64,000 bases of DNA, taken from the NCBI GenBank assembly GCA_965213885.1, contig OZ243919.1, positions 2,356,001-2,420,000 of the forward strand, read 5' to 3'. Made by a program: the position numbers and the translations under genes. Source of the DNA: VYFG01 sp965213885. GTDB lineage: Bacteria > Pseudomonadota > Gammaproteobacteria > Arenicellales > Poriferihabitantaceae. Positions 25,452 to 34,556 of this stretch are shown here, one piece after another (position 1 is the stretch's first letter; the number at the start of each line of letters is the position of its first letter). The notes below the pieces were generated by a model. It was not told where the DNA came from and ran no database searches. It saw only the letters and a list, made by a program, of their open reading frames with translations.

Positions 25452-26603
25452 ATGAACGTCAACTGGAACTACCCCACGAACATCCGCGCCGGCGAAGGTC
25501 GGATCTCCGAGATTGCGCGGATCTGCAGCGAATTCGGCGTGTCCGCCCCGCTTCTGGTCACCGACCCCGGGATTGCGGCACTGCCCATGGCGGGCGCCAT
25601 CCTGGACACCACGCGGGAAGCCGGCCTGCGTGGGGCGATGTACTGCGACATCAAGCCCAATCCCACGGGAACCAACGTGGACGACGGCATCAGGGCGTAC
25701 CGGGAAGGCGGTCACGACGGCGTGATCGCGCTCGGCGGCGGCAGTGCCCTCGATGCGGGCAAGGCCATCGCGGTGGCCGTGAACCAGGACTGCGGCCTCT
25801 GGGACCTGGAGGACGTGGGCGACAACTGGCTGAATGCCGACCCCGCCGGAATCCCCCCCGTCATCGCCGTCCCGACCACTGCGGGCACCGGATCGGAGGT
25901 GGGCCGGGCATCGGTGATCGTGAAGGAGGACGAGGAGCGCAAACTGATCATCTTTCACCCGGCGATGCTCCCGGTCTGCGTCATCCTGGATGCGGAACTG
26001 ACCACGGGACTACCGCCCGGCCTCACGGCCGCCACCGGCATGGACGCGCTCTCCCACAACCTCGAGGCCTTCTGCTCGCCGGCCTACCACCCCCTGGCGG
26101 AGGGGATCGCCGTCGAGGGCATCCGCCTGATCAAGGAAAACCTGCCGCGGGCGGTGGCGGACGGATCCGACATCGGGGCCCGGCGGCAGATGCTGGTCGC
26201 CTCCTCCATGGGCGCCACGGCATTCCAGCGGGGTCTCGGGGCCATGCATGCCCTGTCTCATCCGCTGGGCGCGGTCTACGACGCCCACCACGGCACGCTG
26301 AACGCGATCCTGATGCCCTACGTCCTGGTAGCCAACCGCAGTGCCATCGAGGCGCCGGTGAGCCGTCTTGCGCGCTACCTCGAACTGTCGCCGGATTTCG
26401 ACGGGTTCCTGGAATGGGTTCTGGCGTTGCGCGGGCAGATCGGCATCCCCGACGACCTCGCGGCCATCGGTATCGATGACGACCGGGTGGACGACATCGG
26501 CCGCATGGCGGTGGCAGACCCGTCCGCCGGAACCAATCCGATTCCGTACGATGCCGGCGCCTATTCCCGCATCGTGGCCGCGGCGCTGGCCGGCAGCCTG
26601 TGA
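25452..26603 (+). CDS. Iron-containing alcohol dehydrogenase
   Basis: A 383-residue group III alcohol dehydrogenase oxidising a primary alcohol or reducing an aldehyde with NAD(P). The nucleotide-binding loop is ALGGGSALDAGKA at about 95-107, and PTTAGTGSEV near 140 is the second conserved loop. Metal ligands are an Asp and His in TGMDALSHNLEAF and two further His in MHALSHPLGAVYDAHHGT. The specific alcohol is not evident. An ErbR-like regulator elsewhere in the window controls alcohol oxidation in other bacteria, but no direct link is shown. It is followed by a hairpin and the MscS gene. Confidence 0.9.
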   Translation: MNVNWNYPTNIRAGEGRISEIARICSEFGVSAPLLVTDPGIAALPMAGAILDTTREAGLRGAMYCDIKPNPTGTNVDDGIRAYREGGHDGVIALGGGSALDAGKAIAVAVNQDCGLWDLEDVGDNWLNADPAGIPPVIAVPTTAGTGSEVGRASVIVKEDEERKLIIFHPAMLPVCVILDAELTTGLPPGLTAATGMDALSHNLEAFCSPAYHPLAEGIAVEGIRLIKENLPRAVADGSDIGARRQMLVASSMGATAFQRGLGAMHALSHPLGAVYDAHHGTLNAILMPYVLVANRSAIEAPVSRLARYLELSPDFDGFLEWVLALRGQIGIPDDLAAIGIDDDRVDDIGRMAVADPSAGTNPIPYDAGAYSRIVAAALAGSL

Positions 26604-26664
26604 CATGCACCCGCACCGCCGCCGCTGTCCGGAATGTCCCGGCCATGGCGGCTGCGACCTCCAT

Positions 26665-26688
26665 GCCGGCCGGATCGGTCCGGCCGGC
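26665..26688 (+). terminator. Perfect 10-bp hairpin after the alcohol dehydrogenase gene
   Basis: GCCGGCCGGA and TCCGGCCGGC pair exactly around the tetraloop TCGG, 62 bases past the alcohol dehydrogenase stop and 44 bases before the MscS start. There is no T-run, so it is either a Rho-dependent or stabilising hairpin rather than a classical terminator. Confidence 0.45.
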
Positions 26689-26732
26689 CCTCGCCGGATG
26701 CGCGCCTGCCGCCGGAAGCGGGACTGCTTGAG

Positions 26733-29054
26733 ATGACCCGGACGACGTTTCGGATCGCCCTCGTGACCCTGGCGTTGACCCTGCCGGGATGGCAGGCAGC
26801 GGCGCAGACCGGGGGCACGGAGGAATTCGACCCTGATGTCGCGCACCGCATCCTGGACTCCATCGAATTCCAGTATTCCATCACCAGCTTCCGCGACCGG
26901 GACTGGCTGAACGAGGCCATCCGGCAGGTGAGCCGGCAGCGCACGAACATCCTCCAGTGCGTCAACGCCAGGGAAAGGGATCTGGCATCCCTCAGCGAGA
27001 CCATCGGCCCGGAACTGATCGAGCAGATTTCGGCCAGTGAGGAAAGGACCCCGGAGGAGGAGACGATCGCCGAACAGGTGGCGTCGCTGCGCAGCGACGC
27101 CACCGAATGCAAGCTGCTCCTGGAACAGTCGGGCCAGCTGCATACCCGGCTGACGGATCTCGAGACAGACCTGAAGCGTGCGCAGTTGAACCGGAAGGAG
27201 ACGTCCGTCCTCTACAACCTGGCCCACGGTTTCGCCGGGGTGGGCCCCTATTACGGCAAGCGGTGGCGAACCATCGTGAACACACTGAAAGACCCCCTCC
27301 TCCTCGAACGCGCCGGGGTGGTGCTGGGGCTGCTGGCCGGCGGCCTCCTGTTCGGACTGGCGGTCAAACGGCGAATCCGGATGCCGGTCACCGACCCGTC
27401 CGCCGCCTATACCTCGCAGGCCGCCGCGGGCTTCAGGTTCCTGGTGCTGAACAGCACCCCGCTGCTCATCCCCGTTGTCCTTCTGCTGGGCTACATGTGG
27501 ACTGCCCGGGGCGTGGAGTGGCTGGGGTCCGCCTACGGACAGCTGCTTTGGCTGCTCCTTGGCTACGTGGTCGCGCTGGTGCTGATTCCCGTCCTCATCC
27601 ACCGAGTCGGCCTGTATGCAAGGACCGCGCTGGAGCAGGAGCTCCCCGTGCGTGCGCTCGACATCCGCCTGGCGTGCATCGCGACGCTGCTGGGCCTTTG
27701 GGTGCTGGAAGTGCAGATCCTGGGGCCCGAAGCCGGGTATCAGACCACCCAACTGCTGGTCAGGAACGTGCTGGCCTCGCTGATCATCATCAGCCTGCTG
27801 GAATTCGCGTATTTCCTGAAGAAGGTTCCGGCCATTCCCAGGGCCGGCAACCTCATACGCGCACTTTCCATCGGCCTGTTGCTGCTCAGTCTCTTTCTGG
27901 AATGGGCCGGCTATCGCGGCATGTCCCGGTTTCTCTGGGGAGGGCTGGTGTTCACCGCGCTGGTCCTGGCCGGCTACTACCTGCTTGAGCATTTGCTGCG
28001 GGATTTCTACAACGGGATCGACCACGGCAAACATCCCTGGCAGGTGTGGTTCAGACGCTTCCTCTCGGTGGGCGAGAACGAACCGGTGCCTGGCCTGATC
28101 TGGCTTCGCCTGCTGTCCGTCGTACTGCTCTGGACGGCCCTGATCATCCTGTTCCTCAAAATCTGGGGCGCATCGGACTCCACCATGGATTCCCTGTTTT
28201 CCCTGGCAAGGGACGGATTCTGGTTCGGTGAGACCCAGATCGTTCCGGCCAACGTGCTGATCGGTATCCTGGTTTTCACGTTGCTGCTGATGCTGTTCCG
28301 GTGGGTCAGGGACAACCTCAACCTCAAGTACCTCAGCAATTCGCGGATGGACAGCGGTGCCAGGGAGGCCCTGGTCACCATCATCGGCTACGTGGGTTTC
28401 GTCATCGCCGCGCTGGCCGGCCTGTCCGTCATCGGGGTCAGCTTCACCAACATCGCCATCGTGGCCGGCGCACTGTCCCTCGGCATCGGGTTCGGCCTGC
28501 AGAACATCGTCAACAATTTCGTCTCCGGCATCATCCTGCTTCTCGAGCGCCCCATCAGGACGGGGGACTGGATCTCCACGGGCAGCACCGAGGGATTCGT
28601 CCGGAAAATCAGTGTACGCTCCACCGAGGTACAGACCTTCAACCGGGCCGACGTCATCGTCCCCAACTCCGAGCTGATCTCCGCGCCGGTCACCAACTGG
28701 ACACTACGCAACCGCCACGGCAGGGTCATCGTGCCCGTGGGCGTTGCCTACGGCAGCGACACCGAGCTGGTCAGGCGCCTGCTGGAGGAGTCCGCCGCGG
28801 AAGTGCCGGAAGTGGTCGGGGATGACCCCAATCTGCCGGTCCGGGTGTATTTCCGGCGTTTCGGCGAGAGCGCCCTCGATTTCGAGCTGCGCTGCTACAT
28901 CCACGATATCTGGTACATTCTGGACGTGACCAGCAGGCTCCATTTCGCCATCGACCGGAAATTCCGCGAGCATGGAATCGAGATCGCCTTCCCCCAGCGG
29001 GACATCCATATCCGCAGCGAAAATCCGCTGCCCGGCGGCACGGGCGACACCTGA
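26733..29054 (+). CDS. MscS-family mechanosensitive channel with large periplasmic N-terminus
   Basis: A 773-residue protein with a signal peptide (MTRTTFRIALVTLALTL..AAAQ), a helical periplasmic region up to about residue 170, several membrane helices (about 195-480), and the MscS core: pore helix ALSLGIGFGLQNIVNNFVSG near 575, then ERPIRTGDWI and the beta domain SVRSTEVQTFNRADVIVPNSELIS. This is the architecture of larger MscK/YbdG-like channels, gated by membrane tension during osmotic downshock. ATG 26733 was chosen over 26634 because it begins the signal peptide; GCTTGAG-like sequence precedes it. Its C-terminus is convergent with the DUF2797 gene. Confidence 0.9.
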   Translation: MTRTTFRIALVTLALTLPGWQAAAQTGGTEEFDPDVAHRILDSIEFQYSITSFRDRDWLNEAIRQVSRQRTNILQCVNARERDLASLSETIGPELIEQISASEERTPEEETIAEQVASLRSDATECKLLLEQSGQLHTRLTDLETDLKRAQLNRKETSVLYNLAHGFAGVGPYYGKRWRTIVNTLKDPLLLERAGVVLGLLAGGLLFGLAVKRRIRMPVTDPSAAYTSQAAAGFRFLVLNSTPLLIPVVLLLGYMWTARGVEWLGSAYGQLLWLLLGYVVALVLIPVLIHRVGLYARTALEQELPVRALDIRLACIATLLGLWVLEVQILGPEAGYQTTQLLVRNVLASLIIISLLEFAYFLKKVPAIPRAGNLIRALSIGLLLLSLFLEWAGYRGMSRFLWGGLVFTALVLAGYYLLEHLLRDFYNGIDHGKHPWQVWFRRFLSVGENEPVPGLIWLRLLSVVLLWTALIILFLKIWGASDSTMDSLFSLARDGFWFGETQIVPANVLIGILVFTLLLMLFRWVRDNLNLKYLSNSRMDSGAREALVTIIGYVGFVIAALAGLSVIGVSFTNIAIVAGALSLGIGFGLQNIVNNFVSGIILLLERPIRTGDWISTGSTEGFVRKISVRSTEVQTFNRADVIVPNSELISAPVTNWTLRNRHGRVIVPVGVAYGSDTELVRRLLEESAAEVPEVVGDDPNLPVRVYFRRFGESALDFELRCYIHDIWYILDVTSRLHFAIDRKFREHGIEIAFPQRDIHIRSENPLPGGTGDT

Positions 29055-29086
29055 GCACCCGCTTCCGGGAATGCCCGCCGCGGTAT

Positions 29087-29914
29087 TCAGGCGTACAGGT
29101 CGATCTCGTAACCGGCGAACTTCCGCATATTGATCACGCCGCTGTCCAGGATCAGGTACTGCCCCTTGATGCCCTGCAGCACGCCCGTGACCGTGTCCGT
29201 CTTGTCCAGGCTGAAGCTCTGGACCTTGACGGGATACTCGATCACAGGGAAGGCGATTTCCGTCACCGGCTCTTCCAGTACTTCCCAGGCCAAATCCGCG
29301 TACGACTCCGCCAGCTTCTCGAGATCCTGCCGCGCGGCGCCGATGATCTCCGCCGCCTTCCCGGCCAGGTCCGCAAACGGGTCGATGCCCTTCAGCATCC
29401 TGCGCCAGTCGGTCCGGTCGCTGACATATTGCCGGAGGGTCGCCTCGATCAGCCCGGAGTGAAACCGGCTGCGGACCCGGAATACCGGCACGGCCTGGCT
29501 TGCGCCTTGGTCGATCCAGCGCGTGGGGATCTGCGTCTCGCGCGTGATCCCCACCTTGAGCCCGGAGGAATTGGCGATATACACCACATGCGGCTGCATG
29601 CAGTGGGCCTGCGCCCAGTCCGGCTCCCTGCAGGTGCCGAGATGGTAGTGGCAGGTCTCGGGGCGCATGATGCACATGTCGCATTCCGCCAGGTCCCGGA
29701 AACAGGGAAAGCAGTAGCCCTGGTTGAAGCTCTTGCGGGTTTCACGGCCGCAGGCCACGCATTCGATGCGGCCGGAATACTGAAGGGACAGCCGTCGCCC
29801 CAGCAGTTCGTTCATCGCCACCGGGTCCTCCCCTAGCGGCAGGTGATACTGCACCGGCGCACCGAGACTGGACCGCATCTTGCGGATGCCGCCCCGGCCC
29901 AGCAGCCGGATCAA
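29087..29914 (-). CDS. DUF2797 protein with zinc-binding cysteines
   Basis: A 275-residue protein of the DUF2797 family. Residues 53-77 contain CVACGRETRKSFNQGYCFPC, followed by CDMC and further Cys/His residues (CHYHLGTC, HCMQPHVVYIA), suggesting one or two structural zinc sites. The second half begins with SSGLKVGITRETQIPTRWIDQGA, a GIY-YIG-nuclease-like segment (V-Y-I-A...L-K-V-G-I-T...R-W-x-x-Q-G-A). Function is unknown; a nucleic-acid-binding or nuclease role is a reasonable guess. Its start overlaps the stop of the trans-sulfuration gene by 4 bases, implying translational coupling. Confidence 0.82.
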   Translation of the reverse strand: MIRLLGRGGIRKMRSSLGAPVQYHLPLGEDPVAMNELLGRRLSLQYSGRIECVACGRETRKSFNQGYCFPCFRDLAECDMCIMRPETCHYHLGTCREPDWAQAHCMQPHVVYIANSSGLKVGITRETQIPTRWIDQGASQAVPVFRVRSRFHSGLIEATLRQYVSDRTDWRRMLKGIDPFADLAGKAAEIIGAARQDLEKLAESYADLAWEVLEEPVTEIAFPVIEYPVKVQSFSLDKTDTVTGVLQGIKGQYLILDSGVINMRKFAGYEIDLYA

Positions 29915-31086
29915 GCGGGCCCCTCCACGGACAGCGCCCGCCCGAGGTCGTCCGTCAGGTCCCCGACGCCTTCGATGCCCACCGCCAGGCGCACCAGTCC
30001 GTCACCGATGCCGATTTCCCGCCTTTCCTCCGGCGACAGGCCCGCATGCGACGACGCCGCGGGCATGGTCACCAGTGACTCCACACCGCCGAGGCTCACC
30101 GCCCGGGTGACCAGTTCGAGCCGCCGGATCATTTCCCCGGCGCCCCTCCCGCCGCCGGCATGTTCGAAGCTGAGTACGCCGCCGAAGCCCCTGAGCAGGT
30201 TCTGGGCCCGGTCATGGTCCGGGTGGGATGCAAGCCCGGGGTAGTACACCCCGGACACCGCTTCGTGCGACTCGAGGTATCCGGCGAGGGCCAACGCGGT
30301 TGCATTTTGCTGCGCCACCCGGAGCGGCAGGGTCTTCATGCCCCGCTGGAGCAGGAAACAGGCGTGGGGATCCAGCGTCCCTCCGAAATGGTCCAGCTTG
30401 TGCTTGCACCCCGAGACAATCTCCCCCGACCCGGCAATCACGCCGGCGACGATATCGCTGTGGCCGTTGAGATACTTGGTGGCGCTGTGCAGCACGACGT
30501 CGAATCCGAACGCCAGTGGATTGCAGTTCACCGGCGATGCCAGGGTGTTGTCGATGAGGCTGACCAGGCCATGTTCGCGGGCGAAGGCCGCCGCCCCGGG
30601 CAGGTCGCCCACGTTCAGGAGCGGATTGGTGATGGTCTCGATGTAGAAGGCCCGCGTGTTGGGCCTGAGGCCGGCTCGCCATTCGTCCACATCGTGGAGG
30701 TCGACGAAGTCGCAGCTGATTCCCAGCGCCGGCAGGTCCCGGGTCAGCAGGGTATGGGTTCCGCCGTAGAGGCCCCGCTGCGCGAGCAGATGGTCGCCGG
30801 AATCAAGCACGGACAACAGCGCGGTATAGATCGCCGCCATGCCGCTGGACGTCACCAGCGCATCCTCGGCGCCTTCCAGGTCGGCCAGCTTGCGGTGCAG
30901 GGCGACATGGTTCGGGGAATTGTTGAGCCGAAGGTAGGGGATATCGTGATAACCCGTGTCTTCAGCGGTTTCATAGGTGGAGGACTGGAACACGGGCTGC
31001 ACCAGTGCACCTTCCACCCTGGGGTCCGGTTCCCCGGCATGGACCGCCCGCGTCAGGATCGAGAGGTCCCGGCCGCGTGCGGTCAC
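29911..31086 (-). CDS. Cys/Met metabolism PLP enzyme (cystathionine beta-lyase-like)
   Basis: A 391-residue PLP enzyme of the trans-sulfuration family. The cofactor lysine lies in LHSATKYLNGHSDIVAG near residue 205. PLP-phosphate contacts occur in VTSSGMAAIYTALLS near 80. IDNTLASPVNCNPLAFG carries the ring-stacking Asp, and GIEGVGDLTDDLGRAL ends the protein as usual. YLRLNNSPNHVALHRKL resembles metC-type beta-lyases, which convert cystathionine to homocysteine, but gamma-lyase or gamma-synthase activity cannot be excluded. It is upstream of DUF2797 in a 4-base overlap. No methionine genes are nearby. Confidence 0.85.
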   Translation of the reverse strand: MTARGRDLSILTRAVHAGEPDPRVEGALVQPVFQSSTYETAEDTGYHDIPYLRLNNSPNHVALHRKLADLEGAEDALVTSSGMAAIYTALLSVLDSGDHLLAQRGLYGGTHTLLTRDLPALGISCDFVDLHDVDEWRAGLRPNTRAFYIETITNPLLNVGDLPGAAAFAREHGLVSLIDNTLASPVNCNPLAFGFDVVLHSATKYLNGHSDIVAGVIAGSGEIVSGCKHKLDHFGGTLDPHACFLLQRGMKTLPLRVAQQNATALALAGYLESHEAVSGVYYPGLASHPDHDRAQNLLRGFGGVLSFEHAGGGRGAGEMIRRLELVTRAVSLGGVESLVTMPAASSHAGLSPEERREIGIGDGLVRLAVGIEGVGDLTDDLGRALSVEGPA

Positions 31087-31389
31087 GACAGTCCCCCGGC
31101 CATCGCGGATGGGCGAAAACGGCGGCCGGTCAGGGCCGGAACGGCCCGTCCCACAGCACCGGCGGGACCCTTGCGGGACGGCGCCGGCAGACCGGACACT
31201 GCGTGAATTGGTACACCTGGAAGCATCTCTACCTGGGGATTTCCCGGCACTGGCGGTTGGACCGCCCGTCAGAATTCAGGTCTGATGATAACCCGCCGCG
31301 GATCAGCGACAAAGCCGGCTGACCAGCCGGCTGACCAGCGCATGCGCAATGGTACAATAGAAACGGCGAAATCCTTCTTTCACTCCCCA

Positions 31390-31950
31390 ATGAGCCAATC
31401 GGACACACTCGAAAACCATTTCAGGTCCCTCATCATCGATATCGGCGAGGATATCCGGCGGTCGGGACTGGTGGATACGCCGCACCGGGCGGCCAAGGCA
31501 TTCCGGCATCTGACCAGGGGCTACGACCAGACCCTGGAAGAGGTGGTCAACGGAGCCATCTTCGAGTCCGACAATGACCAGATGGTCATCGTCAAGGACA
31601 TCGAGCTGTACTCCATGTGCGAACACCACATGCTGCCCTTCGTGGGGAAATGCCATATTGCCTATCTGCCGGAGGGAAAGGTGATCGGCCTTTCCAAGCT
31701 GGCGCGCATCACGGAGATGTACGCCCGCCGGCTGCAGATACAGGAGACCCTGACGGAACAGATCGCCCATGCGGTGGAGAGCGTCGCCGGGGCCCGCGGG
31801 GTAGGGGTGATCGTGGAAGCCAAACATTTCTGCATGATGATGCGGGGCGTGGAAAAACAGAACTCGGTGATGAAAACGTCCATGATGCTCGGCACCTTCC
31901 GGGCCGATCACCGTACCCGCACCGAGTTTCTGAACCTGGTACATGACTGA
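31390..31950 (+). CDS. folE: GTP cyclohydrolase I
   Basis: A 186-residue enzyme opening GTP to dihydroneopterin triphosphate, the first step of folate synthesis. The zinc ligands are in YSMCEHHMLPFVGK and AKHFCMMMRGVEKQNS. The substrate loop is VIGLSKLARITEMYARRLQIQETL. The start ATG at 31390 gives the usual family length for the short type; upstream in-frame sequence is unlike the family. GGCGAAATCC precedes it, without a strong ribosome-binding site. The xni-like gene follows after 65 bases and may share the transcript. Confidence 0.94.
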   Translation: MSQSDTLENHFRSLIIDIGEDIRRSGLVDTPHRAAKAFRHLTRGYDQTLEEVVNGAIFESDNDQMVIVKDIELYSMCEHHMLPFVGKCHIAYLPEGKVIGLSKLARITEMYARRLQIQETLTEQIAHAVESVAGARGVGVIVEAKHFCMMMRGVEKQNSVMKTSMMLGTFRADHRTRTEFLNLVHD

Positions 31951-32015
31951 CTCCGCCGGCACGGGAATCGACTCCCGCGCGCCTGCGGGGGACACGCCGG
32001 CCCGCGGGCCGGCCT

Positions 32016-32804
32016 ATGGCCATGAAGGCGCTGCTGATCGACGGGCTTAATCTGGTCAGACGCATCTACGCCGCTGTTCCGCAGGCGGAATCCGGCGACC
32101 GGGAGTCCCATTTGAAGCGGGCGGTATCCGCCAGCGTATCGTCACTCGAGCGCGCCCTGCGCTTTCACCAGCCAAGCCATGCGGTGGCGGTTTTCGAATC
32201 CCCCGCACCCACCTGGCGGCATCAGCTCTATCCTGACTACAAGAAAAGCCGCCCGCCCATGCCCGGGCCGTTGCGGGACGGGATACCCGCCGTGAAGGAT
32301 GCCTTCCTGGAAACCGGCGTGGAAAGCCTCGAGCGGCCGGGTTACGAGGCCGACGACATCATCGCCACCATTGCCGGCAAGATCGCCCTCGGCGGCGGTT
32401 TCAGCACCATCCTGTCCACCGACCGCCACTTCTGCCAACTGCTCGGCGAGCACATCGAGGTCTATGACCACTTCGGCCAGCGGCCGCTGGACCGCGACCT
32501 GATCCTGGGGCGGTTCGGCGTCGAACCCCGGGACCTGCCGTTCTTTCTGGCACTGACCGGTGACAGTAGCAAATCCATCCCCGGAATCGTCGGTGTGGGT
32601 CCGCACACCGCGGCCCGGCTGGTGGCGGAATTCGACGACCTGGAATCCCTCCTGGAAGCCGCCGAAAGCATGACCGGCAGGGTCGGTGCCAAGATCCTAC
32701 ACGGTGCGCAATCCGCCAGGACCGCGCTGGCCCTGTTCCGGTTCAAGACCGATATCGCGCTCGGGGTCAACCTGAACCAGTTGCGCCAGTCCCCCCGCCA
32801 ATGA
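32016..32804 (+). CDS. xni: Flap endonuclease Xni (5'-3' exonuclease-like)
   Basis: A 262-residue metallonuclease related to the 5' nuclease domain of DNA polymerase I. Conserved features are ALLIDGLNLVRRIYA at the start, WRHQLYPDYKKSRPPMP (the arch helix), PGYEADDIIATIAGKIA, ILSTDRHFCQLL, and the helix-hairpin-helix IPGIVGVGPHTAARLVAEF. The acidic cluster is reduced relative to PolA, as in E. coli Xni. It cleaves flaps and pseudo-Y DNA. Two in-frame ATGs (32016 and 32022) are possible starts. The family is largely limited to gammaproteobacteria, which supports the taxonomic assignment. Confidence 0.88.
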   Translation: MAMKALLIDGLNLVRRIYAAVPQAESGDRESHLKRAVSASVSSLERALRFHQPSHAVAVFESPAPTWRHQLYPDYKKSRPPMPGPLRDGIPAVKDAFLETGVESLERPGYEADDIIATIAGKIALGGGFSTILSTDRHFCQLLGEHIEVYDHFGQRPLDRDLILGRFGVEPRDLPFFLALTGDSSKSIPGIVGVGPHTAARLVAEFDDLESLLEAAESMTGRVGAKILHGAQSARTALALFRFKTDIALGVNLNQLRQSPRQ

Positions 32805-33121
32805 GGGGCCCCGCCGCATTCCGCGGCCGTCCTTCGCCCTGGACGCCACCGGCCGGTCCGCCCGTGGCGGTACGACGGCGGCCAAATATGCTATCTTTGC
32901 GCCGGTCTAACCGGTCCCGGAGGACCCGCCGAGTCAATGCCCAGCAGCCACCCTACACGGGAAGAGCCCGCGAACCCGGACACCGGCCGTCCGGTCATCC
33001 GCACACTTCCCGCACCGGACAGGATGAACGCTCCGGGGAGGCTCCCGGCCGGTGCGCATGCCTTCGCCCGCGGCAGGCCGCACCGGAAACCCCGCCTGCA
33101 CGAGCAACCACGTTCGCGACG
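32805..33121. other. Gene-free stretch between xni and a small membrane gene
   Basis: The 317 bases are G+C rich and contain no frame with protein similarity. A frame stays open from 32801 into the small membrane protein, but its sequence (proline-, arginine-rich) has no family likeness. No terminator or promoter of confident quality was found. Confidence 0.35.
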
Positions 33122-33301
33122 ATGGAACTCTGGGAACAGGTAGCGCTCGGCGCCATCATCCTCCTGGTCCTGCTGTGGCAAGGGCCCGCGCTCCTGCGCG
33201 CCTCCCGCGAACGGCCCGATGGCCCCAGGGACTGGATGGGCGCACTGATTCCCATTGGCCTCGTGGTGTTGTTCGTGCTGTTTCTGATCAGCATGATCTG
33301 A
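33122..33301 (+). CDS. Small membrane protein, 59 residues
   Basis: The product has two hydrophobic segments: about residues 6-22 (QVALGAIILLVLLWQGP) and 43-59 (LIPIGLVVLFVLFLISMI), joined by a charged loop with RASRERPDGPRDW. It looks like a two-helix hairpin with both ends on one face. No family is recognised; similar short proteins of unassigned role are common in gammaproteobacteria. The ATG at 33122 begins the first hydrophobic segment; a longer in-frame upstream extension is proline-arginine rich and unlikely to be translated. The SABATH-type methyltransferase follows after 66 bases. Confidence 0.6.
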   Translation: MELWEQVALGAIILLVLLWQGPALLRASRERPDGPRDWMGALIPIGLVVLFVLFLISMI

Positions 33302-33367
33302 GTTGTCCGACAGGGGCAATCCACCCACCGGAACCGCATCGACATACATCCCGACCATCCAGGAACC

Positions 33368-34468
33368 ATGACCGGAAAACAGGCTGAAAACGTGACCATG
33401 TCAGGCGGGGGGGCCTATTCCCTGGCCACCCGCGGCGCCAAGGATGTCATCGACATCGCCACGCCCAGAGTGCTCGAGGCGGTCAACCAGCTAGGCCTGT
33501 CCCCGACCAGTGAACGGTTCACCATGGCGGACATGGGCTGTGCGGATGGCGGCACCTCACTGGAGATGGTGCGCAGTGTTCTCGGGCGGGTCAGGGAACG
33601 GTCTCCCGCCGTCCAGTCCACCGTGGTCTACGCCGACCAACCCGGAAATGACTACAACGCGCTGGTGGACATCCTGCATGGCAGAACCCAATTTCACAGT
33701 TGGTTCGGGGAGATCGGGCAGGCCTGGCCGGTATTCTCCGGATCATCCTTCTACCTCCAGTGCGTACCCGACGGCACGCTGGACCTGGCGTTTTCCGCCA
33801 CGGCGATGCACTGGCTGTCCACACTCCCCTGCCGGATCACCGGCCATGTCCACATGGTCGGCGCCGCTGGCCCGGAGGCCGAGGCCTTCTCCGAACAGGG
33901 CCGCAGGGACTGGGAAACCATCCTGATGCAGCGTGCGCGGGAACTGCGGCCCGGGGGACGGATGGTGCTGGTGAACTTCTGCCGCGACGAAAGCGGGCGG
34001 TACCTCGGAAACACAGGCGGCGTCAACATGTTCGATACGTTCAACCGCATCTGGCAGTCCTTCCTTGCGGATGGCCGAATCTCGGAGGACGAGTACCACC
34101 GCATGACCCTGCCCCAGTACTACCGCACCATGGAGGAGTTCTCCCATCCCCTGGTCGATCCGGACAGTGCCTGTCACCGGGCCGGCCTGAGGCTCGACAG
34201 CATAGAGACACGGATCGTCCCGTGTCCGTTCGCCGAACAGTTCAGGCAAGACGGCGAAGTCGGGGCATTCGCCGACGGACTGATCCCCACCGTGCGGACC
34301 TGGAACCAGAGCATCTTCGCGGCCGGGCTGGAACCCGCGCGGCCTGCGGAGGAACGGTCGGAACTGATCGAGGATTTCTACGGTGAATATCACCGCCTCG
34401 TGTTGGATGACCCCCGCGGGCATGGCATGGATTATGTCCATGCCTACATGACCATTTCCCGGGTCTGA
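33368..34468 (+). CDS. SABATH-type carboxyl methyltransferase homologue
   Basis: A 366-residue SAM-dependent methyltransferase of the Methyltransf_7 (SABATH) family, best known from plants, where members methylate salicylate, jasmonate or xanthosine. Family features are TMSGGGAYSLATRGAK at the N-terminus (SAM entry), MADMGCADGGTSLEMVR near 55 (motif I), YADQPGNDYNALV, GSSFYLQCVPDGTLDLAFSATAMHWLS near 140 (motif post I and substrate pocket), and RARELRPGGRMVL. The C-terminal cap has the family's FYGEYHRLV. The substrate in bacteria is unknown. No biosynthetic partner gene is adjacent. Confidence 0.82.
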   Translation: MTGKQAENVTMSGGGAYSLATRGAKDVIDIATPRVLEAVNQLGLSPTSERFTMADMGCADGGTSLEMVRSVLGRVRERSPAVQSTVVYADQPGNDYNALVDILHGRTQFHSWFGEIGQAWPVFSGSSFYLQCVPDGTLDLAFSATAMHWLSTLPCRITGHVHMVGAAGPEAEAFSEQGRRDWETILMQRARELRPGGRMVLVNFCRDESGRYLGNTGGVNMFDTFNRIWQSFLADGRISEDEYHRMTLPQYYRTMEEFSHPLVDPDSACHRAGLRLDSIETRIVPCPFAEQFRQDGEVGAFADGLIPTVRTWNQSIFAAGLEPARPAEERSELIEDFYGEYHRLVLDDPRGHGMDYVHAYMTISRV

Positions 34469-34556
34469 CCGCCCGCGCCCGACGCGCGCCGCGGCCAGCC
34501 GGGGTCTGCCCCGCCGATTGCACGGGTGCACGAAATATGGTACAGACCCGGTGATT

